A stretch of DNA of 6,254 nt from Spirochaetales bacterium (GCA_012519125.1 JAAYQY010000385.1:1-6254), one strand, 5' to 3'; shown: positions 1-6,025, counted from the stretch's first letter. The notes: a model not told the origin generated them from the sequence alone. Numbers and translations are program-made.

Positions 1-120
1 CCGTACCCCAAAGAGGCTGATGATCTTGCTGCCAACAGTGTTGACGACAATCATGCCGGTGATGTAAAGCGCGAAAAGGAAGAGCTCCTTTTTGTCCATT
101 CGTGTTGACTGTGAATCCAT
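1..120 (-). CDS. Probable VUT/YhhQ-family membrane transporter, N-terminal fragment
   Basis: Leftward reading frame with ATG at 120-118 that stays open for 40 codons to the window edge, so only the N-terminus is present. After a short polar start (MDSQSTRMDKKE) comes one hydrophobic segment, about residues 13-38, containing ITGMIVVNTVGSKIISLFGV. The pattern of a small-residue helix with N..GSKI followed by a loop resembles the first helix of the VUT (DUF165) family. Its best-known member, YhhQ, imports queuosine precursors across the inner membrane. This family call rests on one helix and is tentative. An AGGGGA ribosome binding site at 130-125 sits only 4 bases before the ATG. The internal ATG at 99-97 has no such site, so I prefer the first. 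A separate promoter precedes the gene, which is divergent from arcC. Confidence 0.6.
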   Translation of the reverse strand, partial: MDSQSTRMDKKELFLFALYITGMIVVNTVGSKIISLFGVR

Positions 121-139
121 GGTGTCCCCTCTGGCGCTG

Positions 140-169
140 AGTGTACCCGAAAGGGCTTGGATGGGTCAA
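140..169 (-). promoter_or_regulatory. Sigma70-type promoter of the transporter gene
   Basis: On the minus strand TTGACC (169-164, 5 of 6 matches to the -35 consensus) is followed after 18 bases by TACACT (145-140, 4 of 6 matches to the -10). Transcription would start near 133, giving a short leader of about 13 bases that still includes the AGGGGA ribosome binding site. Confidence 0.5.
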
Positions 170-206
170 ATGGCGGGGAGAAAATGTGCTATGGAGGATG
201 ATAATG

Positions 207-223
207 TGTTGCAATTTGTTGCA
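207..223 (+). repeat. TGTTGCA direct repeat over the arcC promoter
   Basis: TGTTGCA occurs at 207-213 and again at 217-223, start to start 10 bases apart, about one helical turn. The first copy contains most of the proposed -35 hexamer and the second lies in the spacer. It could be a binding site for a transcription factor on one face of the helix, or chance. No regulator is identified. Confidence 0.4.
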
Positions 224-236
224 GTCATGCTATGAT
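209..236 (+). promoter_or_regulatory. Extended -10 sigma70 promoter for arcC and the LemA-like gene
   Basis: TTGCAA (209-214) serves as -35. After a 16-base spacer comes TATGAT (231-236, 5 of 6 matches to the -10), preceded by TGC at 228-230, an extended -10 element. Transcription would start near 243, giving a leader of about 39 bases. It is divergent from the transporter promoter at 140-169. Confidence 0.6.
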
Positions 237-281
237 GAAAGCACAGAACCTAGTCTCTGGTGTACAGAAGGAGCTCCTACT

Positions 282-1226
282 ATGGAAAGCAAGTTGATTG
301 TCATAGCAATTGGGGGAAACTCGTTGATCGAGGACCCAAAGAACGTTTCGGTTACCGCCCAGTATGAGGCGGCACGCAAAACCGCGGCGCATATCGCCAA
401 GCTCGTGGCAGCTGGTCACCGTGTGGTGATCGCCCATGGCAACGGACCTCAGGTGGGATTCATCCTGCTGAGGGCTGAATTCTCCCGTTCCATTCTCCAT
501 ACCGTACCGTTGGACAGTTGCGTAGCGGACACCCAGGGTGCCATCGGCTATCAGCTGCAGATGGCCTTGCACAATGAGTTTGCCAAACTGGGCCTCAAGC
601 CCAATGTGGCCACCGTGGTGACCCAGGTGGAAGTCAGTGATGACGATCCCTCCTTCGGCAAGCCATCCAAGCCCATCGGGTCCTTCATGACCAAGGAAGA
701 TGCAGACTACCACACCGCGCACGACGGGTGGAACTGCGTTGAGGATGCTGGACGCGGGTATCGAAGGGTTGTCGCCAGTCCCAAGCCAAAGGCCATTGTG
801 GAGATCGATACCATCAAGAGTCTTTTGGACAACAAGATCATCGTGATTGCCGGAGGCGGCGGTGGCATTCCTGTGGTACGCGATGAGCATGGCATGCTCA
901 GCGGCCGTGAAGCGGTCATCGACAAGGACCTGGCTGCAGCTCTGATGGCGAAGCAGCTGAATGCAGACCTCTTTGTCATCTCCACCGCTGTGGAAAAGGT
1001 CTGCCTCAATTATGGCAAGCCGAACCAGAAAAGTCTGGATACCATCACCACAGATGAGGCACAGGCGTACATTGCCGAAGGGCATTTTGCTCCCGGTTCA
1101 ATGCTTCCCAAGGTGCAGGCAATCGTTGATTTCGTACGCTCCACCGGCAACATGGGCTTGATCACCGACCCTGCAAACATCTATGGTGCACTCTATGAAG
1201 GAAAAGGAACAAAGATTGTCCTCTAG
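282..1226 (+). CDS. arcC: Carbamate kinase
   Basis: Full-length 314-residue carbamate kinase of the amino acid kinase fold. The enzyme makes ATP and carbamate from carbamoyl phosphate and ADP in the cytoplasm, usually as the last step of arginine (citrulline), agmatine or purine/allantoin breakdown. Visible family motifs: IAIGGNSL at 8-15, AHGNGPQVG at 51-59, KPIGSF at 130-135, GGGGGIPV at 191-198, VIDKDLAA at 212-219, ISTAVEKV at 233-240, FAPGSMLPKV at 269-278 and GKGTKIVL at the C-terminus. The start at 282 is chosen because AAGGAG (268-273) lies 8 bases upstream and the protein then begins directly with the first beta strand. The frame is open further upstream, but those residues are unlike the family and overlap the promoter. 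No arginine deiminase or carbamoyltransferase gene is next to it, so the source of carbamoyl phosphate cannot be told from this window. It is probably cotranscribed with the overlapping downstream gene. Confidence 0.96.
   Translation: MESKLIVIAIGGNSLIEDPKNVSVTAQYEAARKTAAHIAKLVAAGHRVVIAHGNGPQVGFILLRAEFSRSILHTVPLDSCVADTQGAIGYQLQMALHNEFAKLGLKPNVATVVTQVEVSDDDPSFGKPSKPIGSFMTKEDADYHTAHDGWNCVEDAGRGYRRVVASPKPKAIVEIDTIKSLLDNKIIVIAGGGGGIPVVRDEHGMLSGREAVIDKDLAAALMAKQLNADLFVISTAVEKVCLNYGKPNQKSLDTITTDEAQAYIAEGHFAPGSMLPKVQAIVDFVRSTGNMGLITDPANIYGALYEGKGTKIVL
1204..1208 (+). promoter_or_regulatory. Shine-Dalgarno that favours a TTG start for the LemA-like gene
   Basis: AAGGA, within a purine-rich AAGGAAAAGGA at 1198-1208, lies inside the last codons of arcC and 7 bases before TTG at 1216. 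The two in-frame ATGs at 1183 and 1195 have no comparable site upstream. Ribosomes ending arcC at 1226 could reinitiate here. Confidence 0.5.
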
Positions 1227-1776
1227 AAAACCCTACTTTCCCAATCGCCGCAGTGCTGTAATCAGCATTGCGGTGGTCATTTCCCTCTTGGCTTTTGCGG
1301 TTTTGGCGATTGACCGAAACAACGTGAATCGCCTCACCCGCTATGAGAGCCAAGCAATGCTTGCTGACAAACAGGTGCGCACGCTCATGGAAGAACGCTT
1401 CTTCTATACCGATGCCCTGGTGAAACTGGTCAACGATGATGTGCAAACGAACCTCATCTCCGAATCGCTTCGTCTTTTCAACAAGGATGCCGGTATGGAT
1501 AGGCTGGGATCGGCTTACCGCAAGCTGGATCAGGAGCTTTCAACCTTGCAACCAAGCCTCTTTACCATAAGCCAATACAGTCAGTTCCTTGCCTACTTTG
1601 AAGAGCTGTACGCGATTGAACAGAAGCTTGCAGATGCAGCCGCGGAGTATAATGCGCGAGCAGAGTATTTCAACGCCCAAAAGCGGGCATTCCCAGCCCT
1701 CTTGGTTGCTCGTAGGCTTGAGATGGAAGACCTAGTGCTTCTGAATATTGCTACGGCGCTGAAAGGTCGCCCCTGA
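1216..1776 (+). CDS. LemA-like membrane-anchored protein
   Basis: Predicted 186-residue protein if translation begins at the TTG at 1216; ATGs at 1195 or 1183 would add 7 or 11 residues. A basic N-terminus is followed by one membrane helix (about 13-31, AVISIAVVISLLAFAVLAI), and the rest is helical and polar. The C-terminal half matches the LemA pattern: a helix around FLAYFEELYAIEQKLADAAA (124-143), then an EYNARAEYFNAQKRAFP stretch (144-160) that recalls the conserved YN..V..YN..I..FP signature. The earlier part (LMEERFFYTDALVKLVND, 57-74) corresponds to the usual R..LIPNLV region but is divergent. LemA proteins have one membrane segment and a helical bundle; their biochemical role is not established. 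The gene overlaps the end of arcC by 11 bases and the opposing gene by 45 bases at its 3' end. The family call is by pattern, not alignment. Confidence 0.7.
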   Translation: MSSRKPYFPNRRSAVISIAVVISLLAFAVLAIDRNNVNRLTRYESQAMLADKQVRTLMEERFFYTDALVKLVNDDVQTNLISESLRLFNKDAGMDRLGSAYRKLDQELSTLQPSLFTISQYSQFLAYFEELYAIEQKLADAAAEYNARAEYFNAQKRAFPALLVARRLEMEDLVLLNIATALKGRP

Positions 1777-3006
1777 GAGATAGATCGGCAGCAGAAGGGC
1801 AATCGTCCTGAGATTGTCCTGCAAGGCCGCAGAGGGGATGAGCAGCTTCATCACCACCAACACCACCATCACCACAGCAGAGATTCCCACCATGCGGGAT
1901 CTCTGTTTTTGTTGCAGCAGAAAGCCAAAAGCAGGAATTGACAAGAGCGGATGCACAAAGAGGATGTTCTCGTTGAAGTAGGTCATATCCATGTCTGAGA
2001 AGAGCATCATGAAGAGAAGCAGGGCTCCCAACAGTGCAAGGGCAAGCATCAGCAGGCCCAGAAGGACGCTCCTGATTCTGGGAAACCGCTTTTCCAGAAA
2101 GAGCAACAGGGCACCGATTGCAAGACCGACGAGTGCGTAGGCCCACACAAACGAGCTTCGGCCCTCTTCTACGGCAAATCGTACACCAAGCTCATCCACC
2201 TCCTGCAACACTTCAGTCGACGTGGCCAGTTTGTGGGGGTAGAGAGCTGAGTAGTCCACCACCGCCTGATGGAGTTTCTCGGGGAGAAAAAGCTCCTCAT
2301 ACCGGTTCATCGGTTTATCGATGGTCTTGCCTTGCAAGAAATCGAGAACCCAGAAGACCAGGGGACTGTGGATCATGGCAGGGATGGTGACCGAACGAAG
2401 CGAGTCCTCTGCCATCTGTTCTTCAGCCCATGCTTGGAAATCACCCTCGGTGGCGGCGTTGATGATGTCTCGTATCCTGGTTGCACAGTTGTCATAGTAG
2501 AAGTGGTAGAGATAGGTGCTGTATTCAGTCTTTATGTGGCGCTGCAGAAAGGAGATGAGGCCGAACTTGGATTCAGCGGAGAAGTCAAGCTTGACCAGCT
2601 TCACATCCCGCATCTCCTCCAGCGCTTCCTCAATTCGCCATTCTGCCGCACTGGCCACTACGTAGTAGTACATCCTGCCTTGGGCAAAATTGAGGTAGAA
2701 GTGTTTCTGCTCTGGGTCGAAAATACCCCAGTCATACATGACTTTGGTCCCTGAAGGTTGGGTGATGATGAGGGCGCTGTGTCCGAACCACGCATAGAGA
2801 GGGTCCCCAGGTCCAACGGTGAGCAGATGCACTTCGGTTTTGTCTACCCATGCTCTCTGATTGGGTGCCAGCGGCATGGAAAAATCCACAGCTTCCAGTT
2901 CCTTGACGCTGTCAAAGGGTTGTTCTATGTCGCGTGGAACAATGCTCAATGCCCACAGCGGGGCGAAGAGGAGCAGCACCATCAGCATGAGTAGGGGACG
3001 TTTCAT
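1732..3006 (-). CDS. Secreted, membrane-anchored DUF4105 (Lnb N-terminal-like) protein
   Basis: A 424-residue protein beginning MKRPLLMLMVLLLFAPLWALS, a clear signal peptide (1-20). A soluble domain (about 50-280) carries the DUF4105/Lnb N-terminal periplasmic signature: DPLYAWFGHSALII (68-81, His76), VMYDWGIFD (89-97), FAQGRMYYYVVA (107-118) and YYDNCATRIRDII (170-182, Cys174). His before Cys is the order seen in circularly permuted NlpC/P60 (YaeF/LRAT-like) thiol hydrolases, so a hydrolase or transferase acting outside the membrane is possible but not shown. About five hydrophobic segments follow (roughly 285-305, 312-336, 345-363, 373-391 and 399-415), ending in a short basic tail. The start at 3006 is chosen for the signal peptide. 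No Shine-Dalgarno is visible before it. The frame stays open 38 codons upstream, but that part is unlike a secretory N-terminus and would run into recO. The last 15 codons overlap the LemA-like gene antisense. Confidence 0.8.
   Translation of the reverse strand: MKRPLLMLMVLLLFAPLWALSIVPRDIEQPFDSVKELEAVDFSMPLAPNQRAWVDKTEVHLLTVGPGDPLYAWFGHSALIITQPSGTKVMYDWGIFDPEQKHFYLNFAQGRMYYYVVASAAEWRIEEALEEMRDVKLVKLDFSAESKFGLISFLQRHIKTEYSTYLYHFYYDNCATRIRDIINAATEGDFQAWAEEQMAEDSLRSVTIPAMIHSPLVFWVLDFLQGKTIDKPMNRYEELFLPEKLHQAVVDYSALYPHKLATSTEVLQEVDELGVRFAVEEGRSSFVWAYALVGLAIGALLLFLEKRFPRIRSVLLGLLMLALALLGALLLFMMLFSDMDMTYFNENILFVHPLLSIPAFGFLLQQKQRSRMVGISAVVMVVLVVMKLLIPSAALQDNLRTIALLLPIYLSGATFQRRSNIQKH
1849..1875 (-). 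repeat. GTG-rich trinucleotide tract inside a membrane helix
   Basis: Nine consecutive codons on the minus strand are GTG, ATG or TTG and encode VVMVVLVVM (residues 378-386) in the fourth hydrophobic segment of the DUF4105 protein. The tract is imperfect (ATG and TTG interrupt GTG) and could be prone to triplet slippage, which would lengthen or shorten the helix without changing the frame. Confidence 0.6.
1878..1913 (+). terminator. Intrinsic terminator of the arcC/LemA-like transcript, inside the opposing gene
   Basis: Stem arm CAGAGATTCCC (1878-1888), 7-base loop (1889-1895) and arm GGGATCTCTG (1896-1905) form 10 base pairs with one bulged T. TTTTTGTT (1906-1913) follows directly. The structure lies about 100 bases after the LemA-like stop codon, in the right orientation for that transcript. 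It also lies within the coding sequence of the leftward DUF4105 gene. On the minus strand the hairpin is preceded rather than followed by the T-run equivalent, so it should not stop leftward transcription. Confidence 0.7.
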
Positions 3007-3091
3007 GAGCGATAGCTTATCACAGGCTGTCCCAACTTCCAACCAGTTGATTTTTTGCCTTGTTCCTTCTACTCTAGCATGTGGAGGGTTC
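3007..3091. promoter_or_regulatory. Divergent intergenic region between the DUF4105 gene and recO
   Basis: This 85-base gap must hold both start signals. For the leftward gene the best I can find is TTGGAA, a 17-base spacer and TAAGCT, with only 4 of 6 and 3 of 6 matches; it would place the transcript start almost at the ATG. No Shine-Dalgarno is seen for that gene. The recO promoter candidate is listed separately. Confidence 0.4.
3047..3075 (+). promoter_or_regulatory. Possible recO-recJ promoter
   Basis: TTGATT (3047-3052) and TACTCT (3070-3075) are spaced by 17 bases, each with 4 of 6 matches to consensus. Transcription would start near 3082, leaving a leader of only about 10 bases that just includes the GGAGGG before recO. 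Confidence 0.35.
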
Positions 3092-3838
3092 ATGGAGCGG
3101 AACGTATCGTCTTTGGCCATCGTGCTTCACAGTCAGCGGTACGGCCAACTGAACCGTAAGCTTACCTTGCTGAGTGTCGACTTTGGTATTATAGATGTGG
3201 TGAGCTATGGGGCCCGCAAATCGCTGAAGGCGGTGAAGGCGGAAGTACTTACCGACGGACAGTTCTTCCTCTACTACAATCCAGTGAAGAAAGAGTATAC
3301 CCTCAAGGATCTGAAGGTGCTTGCGGATCATGAAGTGCTTCGTTTGGACTTGATGCAAACTTATCGGGCGCTCTTCTTTTGTGAGATGATGATCAAGACC
3401 AATGGAGGAGAGAGCGGTAAGGCCTATGCGTTGTTGAGCAAGGCTCTTGATCTGCTTTCCAGCCTGCCCGATCAGGCAAATCTGGTTTTGATCCAGTTCA
3501 TCCACCAGATGAGCGAACTGTTGGGACTACGTCCTGACTACCGCATCTGTCCAGTTTGTGAACGGCCATATGGGGTGAATGAGATCATTTCCTTCTCTTC
3601 TTCCTTGGGCTCTCCCTGTTGCAAGGAGTGTGCTTCCTTGGATTCGCCTTTGTTGCTTCTCCCCGGAATGAGGCGGTATCTTACGGTCACAGCCGATCTT
3701 CCTTTTGAGGACGCGGTCATGGTGGAGCTGAATCCCACGACCACCGTTCGCATCAGGACCTACATGCTCAGATATGCCTCCCTTCTGTGCGGCGGCTATC
3801 TGAAGACGCTCAGCGATGGGCTCTTGATGACTTCCTAG
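3092..3838 (+). CDS. recO: DNA repair protein RecO
   Basis: A 248-residue protein of normal RecO length. RecO works with RecR (and RecF) to load RecA onto SSB-coated single-stranded DNA and to anneal complementary strands. The N-terminal OB-fold region (about 1-80) shows the family opening AIVLHSQRYGQLNRKLTLLS (9-28) and the basic VVSYGARKS (36-44). A helical region follows, then a zinc-type cysteine set: CPVC at 153-156 and CCKEC at 176-180. The C-terminus is helical. The start at 3092 is used because GGAGGG (3083-3088) lies just upstream (spacing 3-4 bases, rather short) and because residues read from earlier in-frame ATGs are antisense to the signal peptide of the neighbouring gene. recJ follows after 39 bases on the same strand, so the two are probably cotranscribed, a sensible pairing because both serve the RecFOR pathway. 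Confidence 0.93.
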   Translation: MERNVSSLAIVLHSQRYGQLNRKLTLLSVDFGIIDVVSYGARKSLKAVKAEVLTDGQFFLYYNPVKKEYTLKDLKVLADHEVLRLDLMQTYRALFFCEMMIKTNGGESGKAYALLSKALDLLSSLPDQANLVLIQFIHQMSELLGLRPDYRICPVCERPYGVNEIISFSSSLGSPCCKECASLDSPLLLLPGMRRYLTVTADLPFEDAVMVELNPTTTVRIRTYMLRYASLLCGGYLKTLSDGLLMTS

Positions 3839-3877
3839 GGGCTTGAACATGATTATTATAGATAAGGTTGTATATAT

Positions 3878-6019
3878 ATGCTTTGGAAAAAGTCTCCCGT
3901 TTCTTCCCAGGACATACGCCATCTTCATGAGCAGTATGGGCTGGACGTCCTGTGTTCCTCGATTCTTGCAAGAAGGGGCCTGACAGGCACTGAACAGGTA
4001 AAGTTCTTTCTAGAAAGTGAGTTGACGTATCTTCACAATCCGTTCCTCTTCGATGATATGGAAGAGGTGGTCGATCGCATCAATGATGCGGTCAGCGAAG
4101 GTGAGAAGATTTGTGTCTTTGGTGACCGCGATGTCGACGGCATCACCAGTACCGCACTTTTGGTCGCGGAACTGCGGGGTCTGGGTCTTGAAGTGAGCTA
4201 TCAGCTTCCCGAAGGTGACGATCCCTACGGGATGACCATGCACGGGGTGGACAAGGCCGCGGAAGAGGGGGTGACGTTGATCCTTACCGTCGACTGCGGC
4301 ATCTCCAATGTCGCAGAGATCGCGCATGCCCACACGCTGGGGTTGGACACCATCGTCCTTGACCACCACATCAGTGGGGATGAGCTTCCTCCGGCCCTTG
4401 CGATCATCGACCCGAAGATGAGCGGCAGCGGCTATCCTTTCCAGCACCTTGCCGGGTGTGGGGTGGTGGCAAAAGTCATCTGGGCGCTCCGGTTCAGCCA
4501 TACTGACTTCTACCGTGAAGAGTGCATCCTGCTCCATGCCCAGCCAGGCAAGGATACGATCATCATCCAGGCGATGCGCATCCAGAACCTTCTGGTCATA
4601 GACCGGGTGATCGAGGAAATCAACCCGGGGCTCATCAAGAGCAGCCAGAGCAAGGTGCTGCAGTTCCTTGACTGTGGTCTGCCCATCCTGGTTCTCGATG
4701 CACCCAGCGAATTGGCCCAGCTCAAGCAAGCCTTCGGCAAGCAGGTGGATATCCATCTGATGGACATGCGTTCGCAGATGGAAGAAGTGATGCCGGTGAT
4801 CAAGGGCAAGGGGCTGTTCGCCCTCTCCAATCTGAGCAGGGCCATCAAGTATTCACCCTTTGGGAAAGATGAACTGCAGGTGCTCTATACGCTGTTCAAT
4901 GCCTACTGCATGAAACGCTACCCCTCCCTCGATGCAGAGTATGAGTCCATACTCGATCTGGTCGCCATCGGAACGGTAGCCGACCTGATGCCCATGGAGG
5001 ATGAGAACCGTATTTTGGTGAAGCGTGGTCTGAAGGTGCTCACCTTGGGCAAGCGGCAATCATTGCTGCCACTCTTCTCGATGCAAAACCTGATGGGTAA
5101 ACAGCTCTCCACCAGCGATATCTCGTGGCAGATCAGCCCGGTCATCAATGCTTCGGGAAGAATGGGAAAACCCTCGGTTGCCCTGGAGATGCTGCTCAGT
5201 GAGAACCTTGAACGGTCAGAACAGTTGGCCTTCGAGCTGATGAAACTCAACAAGGAGCGGCAGAAACTGGGTGAGGATGCGTGGGATCGCATGCTGGGAA
5301 AGGCAAAGCACAGCTTTGAGGCCACCGGATCGAAGCTGGTGGTGGTTGAAGATCCACAGCTCTCCCGCGGCATTACCGGGGTTATGGCGAGCAGGTTGCT
5401 CAAGCAGTTCAATGCTCCGGCCATTGTTCTTGCAACCGTGGGGGAGAAGCGGGTGTCCGCTTCGATGCGCAGTCCCACCCATTTCAATGCACGGGAGTTT
5501 CTCTCCCGTTTCAGCGATCTCTTCCTGGATTTCGGCGGCCACGTGTGTGCCGGTGGTTTTTCGATGGACGTGGAGAACCTTCCCGAATTCAAGAAGAGGG
5601 TGATGGACGAGATAGATACGATGGACTGCATGCCCGAGGAAACCGAGGACGAGGTGGTCATCGATTGTGCACTGCCCGAACCGTACATGACCCCTGAGAT
5701 CATCAAGGTGGTGGAGTTCTTTGAACCCTATGGGGAGAAAAATGCTCCCTTGGTCTTTCAGATGGAGGGTGCTATCGTTGATGACATCCAATTCATGAAC
5801 AACTCCAAGGGTTCGAGTCAGCATGTCAAGCTTACCCTCAGCTTTGGAACCTACAAGTGGCCGGCGGTCTATTGGAAAGCCGGGGACCGGGTAGGCAAGG
5901 ATTTTGACAAGGGGTCCTTTGTGGATGTGGTGTTCCGTTTGGGGCGAAATTACTTCCGCAGCCAGGAGAGTCTGCAGTTGACGATCATAGACCTGAAGTC
6001 TTCAGGAGAAAGCGCTTAG
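3878..6019 (+). CDS. recJ: Single-stranded-DNA-specific 5'-3' exonuclease RecJ, with inserted domain
   Basis: A 713-residue DHH-family nuclease, longer than the usual 560-580 residues. RecJ degrades single-stranded DNA 5' to 3' using divalent metal, producing 3' overhangs for RecFOR/RecA loading and acting in mismatch and base-excision repair. Motifs in order: GDRDVDGITSTAL (82-94; Asp83, Asp85, Asp87), LTVDCGISN (136-144; Asp139), LDHHISG (161-167, the DHH signature), IIDPK (176-180), LAGCGVVAKV (191-200), LDLVAIGTVADLMP (359-372) and NASGRMG (424-430). The DHHA1 part runs from about 484, with SRGITGVMASRL (496-507), SMRSP (529-533) and DFGGHVCAGGFSM (551-563). A C-terminal OB-like domain covers about 590-713. 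Residues about 209-352 form an insertion (separate entry). Position 84 is Arg where Tyr or Phe is usual. The start at 3878 has a modest AAGG at 3864-3867, 10 bases upstream. Confidence 0.95.
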   Translation: MLWKKSPVSSQDIRHLHEQYGLDVLCSSILARRGLTGTEQVKFFLESELTYLHNPFLFDDMEEVVDRINDAVSEGEKICVFGDRDVDGITSTALLVAELRGLGLEVSYQLPEGDDPYGMTMHGVDKAAEEGVTLILTVDCGISNVAEIAHAHTLGLDTIVLDHHISGDELPPALAIIDPKMSGSGYPFQHLAGCGVVAKVIWALRFSHTDFYREECILLHAQPGKDTIIIQAMRIQNLLVIDRVIEEINPGLIKSSQSKVLQFLDCGLPILVLDAPSELAQLKQAFGKQVDIHLMDMRSQMEEVMPVIKGKGLFALSNLSRAIKYSPFGKDELQVLYTLFNAYCMKRYPSLDAEYESILDLVAIGTVADLMPMEDENRILVKRGLKVLTLGKRQSLLPLFSMQNLMGKQLSTSDISWQISPVINASGRMGKPSVALEMLLSENLERSEQLAFELMKLNKERQKLGEDAWDRMLGKAKHSFEATGSKLVVVEDPQLSRGITGVMASRLLKQFNAPAIVLATVGEKRVSASMRSPTHFNAREFLSRFSDLFLDFGGHVCAGGFSMDVENLPEFKKRVMDEIDTMDCMPEETEDEVVIDCALPEPYMTPEIIKVVEFFEPYGEKNAPLVFQMEGAIVDDIQFMNNSKGSSQHVKLTLSFGTYKWPAVYWKAGDRVGKDFDKGSFVDVVFRLGRNYFRSQESLQLTIIDLKSSGESA
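4502..4933 (+). other. Insertion in RecJ resembling a degenerate DnaQ-type exonuclease domain
   Basis: RecJ residues about 209-352. In ordinary RecJ only a few tens of residues separate the motif ending KVIWAL from LDLVAIGTVADL; here about 145 extra residues intervene. The insert reads in the order of a DEDD 3'-5' exonuclease. A beta strand and turn ILLHAQPGKDTIIIQAMRI (217-235) sits where FDTETTG..IIEIGAVRI is expected. VIDRVIEEINPG (240-251) matches the usual IVDRF..LVNPG. Then come ILVLDAPSELAQLKQAFG (270-287) at the HN..FD..FL position, IHLMDMRS (292-299) at the IDTLELAR position, a proline at 306, and KGLFALSNLSRA (311-322) at the LDALAERL position. The expected acids are replaced: Asp/Glu of ExoI by His220/Gln222, and Asp of ExoII by Glu278. 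If the similarity is real, the domain is a pseudo-exonuclease with a binding or structural role. The comparison is from memory of the family pattern and is not an alignment score. Confidence 0.5.
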
Positions 6020-6025
6020 CTCCAC

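Noticed and set aside
225..1085. Long leftward frame (286 codons) across arcC
   Set aside because: Lies antisense to a clearly conserved carbamate kinase, and its residues show no recognisable motif. It is a codon-bias shadow.
1672..1691. Hairpin AACGCCC...GGGCATT as a possible terminator of the leftward DUF4105 gene
   Set aside because: On the minus strand the 7-base stem is not followed by a T-run (GAAATACTC follows), and it lies within the LemA-like gene. I see no convincing leftward terminator in the window.
1849..1875. Rightward reading gives HHHQHHHHH, resembling a His tag or vector remnant
   Set aside because: The tract is the complement of GTG/ATG/TTG codons in a membrane helix of the leftward gene and is not in a rightward gene. 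No vector sequence surrounds it.
2269..2754. Rightward 161-codon frame inside the DUF4105 gene region
   Set aside because: Antisense to the signature domain with His76 and Cys174. The conserved motifs are on the minus strand.
3854..3859. TATTAT as a -10 element of a recJ-specific promoter
   Set aside because: No acceptable -35 hexamer at 15-19 bases upstream. TTGAAC at 3843 is too close, and TTGATG at 3824 is 24 bases away.
4918..5706. Long leftward frame (262 codons) across recJ, with similar ones at 4010-4756 and 5216-5824
   Set aside because: All are antisense to conserved RecJ motifs, are Ser/Arg- or His-rich in the manner of shadow frames, and lack ribosome binding sites.
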